Source of the DNA: Nocardioidaceae bacterium SCSIO 66511
GTDB lineage: Bacteria; Actinomycetota; Actinomycetes; Propionibacteriales; Nocardioidaceae
NCBI GenBank assembly: GCA_023100825.1
Contig: CP095846.1
Location: forward strand, 4,402,001 to 4,466,000
Length of the DNA: 64,000 nt
Reading direction: 5' to 3'
A program made the translations under genes and the position numbers. The notes below the pieces were generated by a model. That model made no database searches, was not told the origin of the DNA, and worked only from the letters and a program-made list of their open reading frames with translations. How positions within the stretch are numbered: position 1 is the first letter of the stretch; every line of letters starts with the position of its first letter. Positions 58,869 to 64,000 of the stretch are shown here, piece after piece.

Positions 58869-60880
58869 GCTACGAGCACCTGCTGTCCCCGCTGCAGATC
58901 GGCGACCACACCCTGCGCAACCGCATTGTGATGGGCTCGATGCACACGGGTCTCGAAGACCGTGCGCACAACCTCCCCCGGCTGACCGCCTACTTCACCG
59001 AGCGGGCGAAGGGCGGCACGGCACTGATGATCACCGGCGGGTACGCGCCGACCTGGGAAGGCTGGCTGGCGCCGGCCGGCTCGCTGCTCGCGTCACGTCG
59101 GGCGGCCGACCGCCACCGCCTCGTCACCGATGCAGTGCACGAACACGACTCGAAGATCGCGCTGCAGATCCTGCATGCGGGCAGGTACTCGTACCATCCG
59201 CTGTCCCGGTCAGCATCGAGCAAGAAGGCGCCGATCAACCCGTTCCGGCCGCGTGCCCTGTCGACGAAGGGAGTCGAACGCACCGTCGACTCGTTCGTAC
59301 GCGCGGCGCAGCTGGCCGACAAGGCGGGCTACGACGGCGTCGAGATCATGGGTTCCGAGGGCTACCTGATCAATCAGTTCGTCACAGCGCGTACGAACGA
59401 CCGCACCGACGCCTGGGGCGGCACGGCCGAGAAGCGAATGCGGTTCCCGGTCGAGATCATCCGTCGCATCCGTGAGGCGGTCGGCCCGCGACTGATGGTG
59501 ATCTACCGGATCTCGTTGCTCGACCTCGTCGATGATGCGCAGTCATGGGAGGAGACGGTCGAGCTCGCGCACCGCGTCGAGGAGGCCGGTGCATCGCTGG
59601 TCAACACCGGCATCGGCTGGCACGAGGCCCGCGTACCCACGATCGTCACCTCGGTGCCGCGAGCCGCTTTCAGCGGCCTGACCGGCCGGCTGCGCCCGGA
59701 GCTGGGCATTCCGGTGATGGCGTCGAACCGGATCAACACCCCCGACGTCGCCGAGGAGATCCTCGCGGCCGGCGATGCCGATCTGATCTCGATGGCGCGG
59801 CCGCTGCTCGCTGATCCCGACTTCGTCGCGAAGACCGAGCAGGGTCGCAGCGACGAGATCAACACCTGTATCGCGTGCAATCAGGCGTGCCTCGACCATG
59901 TCTTCGCCAACAAGCATGCGAGTTGCCTGGTCAATCCGCGAGCTGCGCGCGAGACAGAGCTCCGCCTGCTACCCGTACCCACTCCGCGCCGCAAGCGCAT
60001 CGCGGTCGTCGGCGCGGGCCCGGCCGGTCTCGCCGCATCGACGGCGCTGGCCGAGCGCGGCCATCGCGTCGACCTGTACGAGGCCGACTCGCAGATCGGC
60101 GGGCAGTTCCGCCTGGCGATGCGCGTCCCCGGCAAGGAGGAGTTCGCCGAGACGCTGCGCTACTACCGCCGCCGCATTGACGTTCTCGGCGTACGCCTGC
60201 ACCTCGAGACGGCACCGGAGATCGGCGAGTTGACCGACGGCACGTACGACGACGTGATCGTCGCGACCGGCGTCGAGCCGCGCATCCCGGACCTCCCTGG
60301 TGTCGATCACCCGAGCGTGGTCACCTACGCGCAGCTGCTCCGGGGTGACGTCACCGCCGGTGACCGGGTTGCGGTCATGGGCGCAGGCGGCATCGGCTTC
60401 GACCTGAGCGAGTTTCTGCTCCACGAGCAGAACGAGTCCCTCGCGACGTGGATGGAGCGCTGGGGCGTCACCGACCCATCGAAGGAGCGCGGCGGACTCA
60501 CCACGAAGACCCCGGTCAAGCCCGCGCGTACGGTCCACCTGCTGCAGCGCAAAGACACGCCGCTCGGCAAGGGGCTCGCGAAGACTACGGGCTGGGTGCA
60601 TCGCACGACCCTCCGCGACTCCGGTGTGGAGATGCTCGCCGGCGTCACCTACGAACGCATCGACGACAACGGTCTGCACGTCACGGTCGATGGGCAGACC
60701 CGCGTGATCGAGGTCGACACGGTCGCGCTGTGCACAGGTCAGGAGTCGGTACGCACCGTCGCCGACCCGGTTGCGGCGGCAGGCGTACCCGTCCATGTCA
60801 TCGGTGGAGCCGACGTCGCCGCCGAGCTCGATGCGAAGCGCGCGATCAAGCAGGCGACCGAGCTCGCCGCGACGCTCTGA
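58865..60880 (+). CDS. fadH: 2,4-dienoyl-CoA reductase-like flavoprotein (FadH family)
   Basis: 671 residues. Old-yellow-enzyme barrel at the N-terminus (LLSPLQIGDHTLRNRIVMGSMHTGLED, HAGRYSYHP, ISMARPLLADPDF). A [4Fe-4S] cluster is bound by CIACNQACLDHVF and the later cysteine in ASCLVNP (about 338–358). Then come the FAD fold (IAVVGAGPAGLAASTALAERG) and NADP domain (VAVMGAGGIGFDLSEFLL). It reduces 2,4-dienoyl-CoAs made from polyunsaturated fatty acids. ATG 58865 overlaps the padR stop. End at 60880 leaves 58 nt to the next gene. Confidence 0.93.
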   Translation: MSYEHLLSPLQIGDHTLRNRIVMGSMHTGLEDRAHNLPRLTAYFTERAKGGTALMITGGYAPTWEGWLAPAGSLLASRRAADRHRLVTDAVHEHDSKIALQILHAGRYSYHPLSRSASSKKAPINPFRPRALSTKGVERTVDSFVRAAQLADKAGYDGVEIMGSEGYLINQFVTARTNDRTDAWGGTAEKRMRFPVEIIRRIREAVGPRLMVIYRISLLDLVDDAQSWEETVELAHRVEEAGASLVNTGIGWHEARVPTIVTSVPRAAFSGLTGRLRPELGIPVMASNRINTPDVAEEILAAGDADLISMARPLLADPDFVAKTEQGRSDEINTCIACNQACLDHVFANKHASCLVNPRAARETELRLLPVPTPRRKRIAVVGAGPAGLAASTALAERGHRVDLYEADSQIGGQFRLAMRVPGKEEFAETLRYYRRRIDVLGVRLHLETAPEIGELTDGTYDDVIVATGVEPRIPDLPGVDHPSVVTYAQLLRGDVTAGDRVAVMGAGGIGFDLSEFLLHEQNESLATWMERWGVTDPSKERGGLTTKTPVKPARTVHLLQRKDTPLGKGLAKTTGWVHRTTLRDSGVEMLAGVTYERIDDNGLHVTVDGQTRVIEVDTVALCTGQESVRTVADPVAAAGVPVHVIGGADVAAELDAKRAIKQATELAATL

Positions 60881-60938
60881 GGATGCGGCCCGCGGGGGGC
60901 GGTAGCCACGTGACGCCCTGATGCGTCATCCTTGTGGC

Positions 60939-61700
60939 GTGTCGATTCGTGCGTTCGCAGGAGCAGCGGTCGGTGTGACGTTCCTCCTCGCGCTCGCGGC
61001 CGAGGCGCCGATCGACGCAACCCGGTCCAACGACGCGACAGAGACGGCCGATCACACCGAACCGGAACCAGAAGCGCGTCAGATCAAACTCGGCGGTGTG
61101 CCGGTACGCCTCACCGCCGACACCGGCCAGGTGGTCACGGTGAACCACAAGCGCGGGTACAAGGCGCGGGTCACCGTCTGGCACAAGCGCGGCGATGACT
61201 GGAAGCGCGTACGCACGACCCGACACGGCCGTATCGGCTACGGCGGTGTCGTCGCGGGCAAGAAGCGCAAGCAGGGCACGGGTACCACACCGCTCGGCAC
61301 GTACTCGATGAAGCGCGCATTCGGCAACAGGCGTGCCCCGAAGCGCGCGAAGCTCCCGTACCACCGCACGCACAAGGGCGACTATTGGGTGCAGGACAAC
61401 AAGTCCCGCTTCTACAACTACCGCCGGCACAAGTCTCAGGGCGGGTTCCGCTGGTGGCTGCCGACGAGTGCGTACAACAGCTCCGAACGCCTGCGCGACT
61501 ACAAACGCCAGTACGCCTGGGCGATCGTGATCAACTTCAACCGACCCGATCCGGTACGTCATCGAGGCTCCGGGATCTTCTTGCACGTCAACGGCAAGGG
61601 TGCGACCGCCGGCTGTGTGTCGGCCCCACGCAAGTTCATCCGCAAAACCCTTGCCGGGCTACGCCGTGCGCAGCATCCCGTCATAGCGATCGGCCGCTGA
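60939..61700 (+). CDS. secreted L,D-transpeptidase-like (YkuD) protein
   Basis: About 253 residues. An N-terminal signal (IRAFAGAAVGVTFLLALAAEAP), an acidic linker, then a basic beta-rich domain. HVNGKGATAGCVSAP contains the HxxxG…GC core of YkuD transpeptidases, with the nucleophile cysteine. GTTPLGTYSMKRAFGN is the usual upstream strand. Some proteins of this form act as transpeptidases on peptidoglycan, others as uncharacterised exported catalytic domains. GTG 60939 leads straight into the signal peptide; an ATG at 60921 is possible. Monocistronic. Confidence 0.82.
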   Translation: MSIRAFAGAAVGVTFLLALAAEAPIDATRSNDATETADHTEPEPEARQIKLGGVPVRLTADTGQVVTVNHKRGYKARVTVWHKRGDDWKRVRTTRHGRIGYGGVVAGKKRKQGTGTTPLGTYSMKRAFGNRRAPKRAKLPYHRTHKGDYWVQDNKSRFYNYRRHKSQGGFRWWLPTSAYNSSERLRDYKRQYAWAIVINFNRPDPVRHRGSGIFLHVNGKGATAGCVSAPRKFIRKTLAGLRRAQHPVIAIGR

Positions 61701-61797
61701 CCCGACCGACCCGCTGACCGCCGTTCGCCGTCGCCATCAGGGCGTGTCGCGAACGCGGCCGGCTCGCCGACTGGGACCAGCGTCACACCGCTCGAAG

Positions 61798-61827
61798 TTG
61801 TCTGCACCTGGGGTTAACGCGTAGCGT
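61798..61827 (+). promoter_or_regulatory. candidate promoter of the tetR–mmpL unit
   Basis: TTGTCT (61798–61803), 18-nt spacer, TAGCGT (61822–61827), just upstream of the palindrome at 61837. Confidence 0.5.
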
Positions 61828-61836
61828 TTTCTGCGA

Positions 61837-61853
61837 AACGAAACCGTTTCGTT
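61837..61853. promoter_or_regulatory. TetR operator candidate
   Basis: AACGAAAC-C-GTTTCGTT: perfect 8-bp arms around one base, 24 nt before the tetR start and just after the promoter. Confidence 0.65.
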
Positions 61854-61876
61854 CACCGCAGACCAGAGGCGATCCC

Positions 61877-62467
61877 ATGTCCGACACCACCACGAGAGGG
61901 CGAGGCCGACTCTCGCCCGAGCGCACCCAAGAGGTGTACGACTCCGTGGTCGCGTTACTCGTCGAGCACGGGTACGAAAGCCTCACGATGGACGCGGTCG
62001 CGCATGCCGCCAGCATCAGCAAGGCGACGCTCTACCGACAGTGGGGCGGTAAGCAGACCCTCGTCGTGGACGCGCTCGAAGCCACCCGCCCGTACGACGA
62101 GGTCGCCACGATCGACACCGGCTCCCTTCGTACCGACTTGCACGAATGGGTGCGCGTCTCACTCGCCGCTCCGCTGACCGACGTCGGACTGGTGCACGCG
62201 ATCATCCACGCCTGCACCGGCAACCCCGAGCTCGCAGCGGCGATGCGCGAGCGGATGAACCTTCCGGAGGACCCGTTCAATCGGCTGTTCGCCAAGGCCG
62301 CCGAGCGGGGCGAGATCGAACCAGACGCGCCCGCGATCCCGTACGTACAGCTCGTGCTCGCGGGCCCGTACATCCTGCGCGAGTTCATCGAAGAACAACC
62401 TCCCGACGAGGAGTACCTCATCGGGCTCGTCGAATCCGTCGTCGTGCCCGCACTCGGCATCAGCTGA
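61877..62467 (+). CDS. TetR family transcriptional regulator
   Basis: 196 residues. DSVVALLVEHGYESLTMDAVAHAASISKATLYRQWGGKQTLVVDAL is the DNA-binding domain; the remainder, with LHEWVRVSLAAPLTDVGLVHAIIHAC, is the TetR_C ligand domain. It precedes the MMPL transporter by 31 nt, a frequent arrangement for repressors of lipid or drug export. The palindrome at 61837–61853 is its probable site. Confidence 0.9.
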   Translation: MSDTTTRGRGRLSPERTQEVYDSVVALLVEHGYESLTMDAVAHAASISKATLYRQWGGKQTLVVDALEATRPYDEVATIDTGSLRTDLHEWVRVSLAAPLTDVGLVHAIIHACTGNPELAAAMRERMNLPEDPFNRLFAKAAERGEIEPDAPAIPYVQLVLAGPYILREFIEEQPPDEEYLIGLVESVVVPALGIS

Positions 62468-62498
62468 CCCGCACCCACCCAACAGGGGGAAGAAGACC

Positions 62499-64000
62499 AT
62501 GGCTTGGTATCTCTACCGACTCGGCCGCGCCGCCTACCGGCGCCGCTGGATCGTGCTCGGCGTCTGGCTCACGGCGCTCGTCGCCGCAGGCGTCGGTGCG
62601 GCCACCTTGGCCGGCGACACGAAAGACGACTTCGACATTCCGGGCATCGAGTCCGTGCAGGCGTTCGACCTGATCAAGGACCGTACGCCCGAGGCATCGC
62701 CCGACGGCGCCACGGCCCAGATCGTCTACGAGGCGCCGAAGGGCTCGACGCTGAACGACCCGCAGGTGCAGCAGGCGATCAAGCAGAGCCTCGCCGACCT
62801 CGACACCGAGAGCGTCAGCTCCATCACCAGCCCGTACCAGAGCCAGACCATCTCCGAGAACGGCCGGGTCGGCGTCGCGGACATCCGCTATGACGGGAAC
62901 TCACTGCAGCTCACCCACGAGGACACCTCCGCCCTCGAGGACGCACCCGACGACGTCGGCGCCGATCTACGCGTCGAGGTCGGCGGCGATGCGCTGCAGG
63001 AGATCCCGGTCGGCGGCACCGAAGAACTGATCGGCATCGGCATCGCGTTGTTCGTACTCGTAATCACGTTCGGCTCGTTGATCGCCGCTGGCATGCCGCT
63101 GCTGACGGCGTTGGTCGGCGTCGGCATCGGCGTCGCCGGGATCACCACCGCGACCGGATTCATGGACCTCGGCTCGACCACTCCGACCCTCGCGACCATG
63201 CTCGGGCTCGCCGTCGGCATCGACTACGCGCTGTTCATCGCGTCGCGCTTCCGGCACGAAATCCATCTCGGCCGCGACCCCGAGGAGGCTGCGGGCCGAG
63301 CTGTCGGAACCGCCGGCAGCGCAGTGGTCTTCGCTGGGCTGACCGTTGTGGTCGCGCTCCTCGGACTCTCGGTCGTCAACATCCGGATCCTCACCGAGAT
63401 GGGCGTCGCGGCGGCGATCACCGTTGCCATCGCGGTACTGATCGCGCTGACCCTCCTCCCCGCGCTGTTCGGCTTCGCCAAGCAACGGATTCTCGGCGGC
63501 AAGATCCCGTTCCTGAAGGCGCGCGACCCCGAAGACACCTCCGGTGGACGCACCATGGGCCGCCGGTGGGCAGATCTGCTCACCCACCACAAGGCCTGGA
63601 CGTTCGTCATCGGGATCCTCGTCGCCGGAGCGATCGCGTTCCCGATGACCGATATGAAGCTGGCACTTCCCGACAACGGCTCGCAGCCCGAGGACAGCTC
63701 CGCGCGGCAGGCGTACGACCTGATCGCCGACAACTTCGGTGCGGGTACGAACGGGCCGCTCATGGTCGTTGTCGACACCAAGAACGCCGACGACCCGGAG
63801 GCCGCGGTGGCAGCGACGACCAAGGCGCTGCAGGGACACGAGAAGGACGTCGCGGCGGTCGTACCGGCCGAGCCCGCGCCGCCGCAGTCCGATGACCCGG
63901 CTGCCCAGAAGGCCTATCAGCAACAACTCCGGACGTACCAAGGCCTGCTGCAGCAGGGGCAGTACGCGACGATCACCGTGGTGCCCACGAGCGGGCCGGC
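62499..64000 (+). CDS. MMPL family transporter (partial, C-terminus outside window)
   Basis: About 500 codons seen. The first helix RRWIVLGVWLTALVAAGVGA is followed by an external domain, then a helix cluster from about residue 175 (GIGIALFVLVITFGSLIAAGMPLLTALVGVGIGV). The MMPL signature GLAVGIDYALFIASRFR carries the proton-relay aspartate and tyrosine. A second external domain starts near residue 390 (DMKLALPDNGSQPEDSSARQAYDLI). RND-type proton-driven exporter of lipids or drugs. ATG 62499 has a GGGGGAAGAAG site upstream. The reading frame is open at the window end. Confidence 0.93.
   Translation, partial: MAWYLYRLGRAAYRRRWIVLGVWLTALVAAGVGAATLAGDTKDDFDIPGIESVQAFDLIKDRTPEASPDGATAQIVYEAPKGSTLNDPQVQQAIKQSLADLDTESVSSITSPYQSQTISENGRVGVADIRYDGNSLQLTHEDTSALEDAPDDVGADLRVEVGGDALQEIPVGGTEELIGIGIALFVLVITFGSLIAAGMPLLTALVGVGIGVAGITTATGFMDLGSTTPTLATMLGLAVGIDYALFIASRFRHEIHLGRDPEEAAGRAVGTAGSAVVFAGLTVVVALLGLSVVNIRILTEMGVAAAITVAIAVLIALTLLPALFGFAKQRILGGKIPFLKARDPEDTSGGRTMGRRWADLLTHHKAWTFVIGILVAGAIAFPMTDMKLALPDNGSQPEDSSARQAYDLIADNFGAGTNGPLMVVVDTKNADDPEAAVAATTKALQGHEKDVAAVVPAEPAPPQSDDPAAQKAYQQQLRTYQGLLQQGQYATITVVPTSGP

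Overview
The window is 64 kb of high-GC DNA from an actinobacterium. The evidence is the gene content: an actinobacterial GlgM/GlgC pair, an AlkB–rubredoxin fusion, AMACR-type racemase, TIGR03084 protein, SigE-family sigma factor, DUF6801-like secreted proteins and MMPL transporter. Frequent GTG starts and many candidate leaderless starts agree with this. The high-GC style and lysine-rich Ig-type secreted proteins resemble Nocardioidaceae/Propionibacteriales, but that placement is inference. No rRNA, tRNA, CRISPR array, transposase or phage gene was seen.

Layout. 1–2.5 kb: a PAP2-type membrane phosphatase (cut by the window edge) and a GT-C mannosyltransferase-like protein. 2.8–11.8 kb: a seven-gene minus-strand operon (TetR, TIGR03084, AtuA, acyl-CoA dehydrogenase, acyl-CoA carboxylase beta and alpha, acyl-CoA dehydrogenase), probably for branched-chain or acyclic-terpenoid acyl-CoA breakdown. 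12–17 kb: a plus-strand sulfonate-type ABC importer with an FMN monooxygenase and an aldo/keto reductase, a likely organosulfur scavenging unit. 17.5–20.9 kb: an SDR / histidine phosphatase / SDR / APH-like kinase operon. 20.9–26 kb: a Tat-exported DUF4185 protein, a membrane protein, and divergent glgM and glgC. 26–33.9 kb: a secreted TAP-type peptidase, pirin, two FAD amine oxidoreductases, a small LuxR regulator, a secreted ScyD/ScyE-like propeller and a DUF4386 membrane protein. 33.9–42.5 kb: fatty acid oxidation genes (FadB-type, thiolase, MerR regulator, acyl-CoA dehydrogenase, AMACR racemase, hydrolase) plus a second PAP2 protein. 42.5–47.1 kb: DUF488, FMO-like flavoprotein, AlkB–rubredoxin with TetR, and an ArsR/AHSA1 pair. 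47.2–49.7 kb: an amino-acid ABC importer. 49.9–54.1 kb: ATP-dependent DNA ligase, a putative anti-sigma gene with a SigE-type sigma gene broken by an amber codon, and ilvA. 54.3–58.1 kb: three secreted paralogous lysine-rich proteins around a GNAT gene. 58.3–64 kb: PadR with a FadH-like dienoyl-CoA reductase, a secreted L,D-transpeptidase-like protein, and TetR with an MMPL transporter that runs off the window.

The most unusual non-coding content is a ~300-bp intergenic element present twice (17118–17417 and 24231–24535). Each copy is bounded by ~50-bp imperfect inverted arms. Each holds a hairpin with compensatory base changes, a competing helix that uses the same 3' arm, a Shine–Dalgarno sequence and a conserved four-codon frame (MFTW-stop). 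A second, ~64-bp palindrome family has one copy in an intergenic region (49811–49874) and another inserted in frame inside atuA (8994–9057). A third palindrome family brackets the sigma/anti-sigma locus. Lipid and acyl-CoA catabolism dominates the coding content (three acyl-CoA dehydrogenases, carboxylase, FadB/thiolase, AMACR, FadH, AlkB). Several units carry their own TetR, MerR or PadR regulator and a visible palindromic operator.
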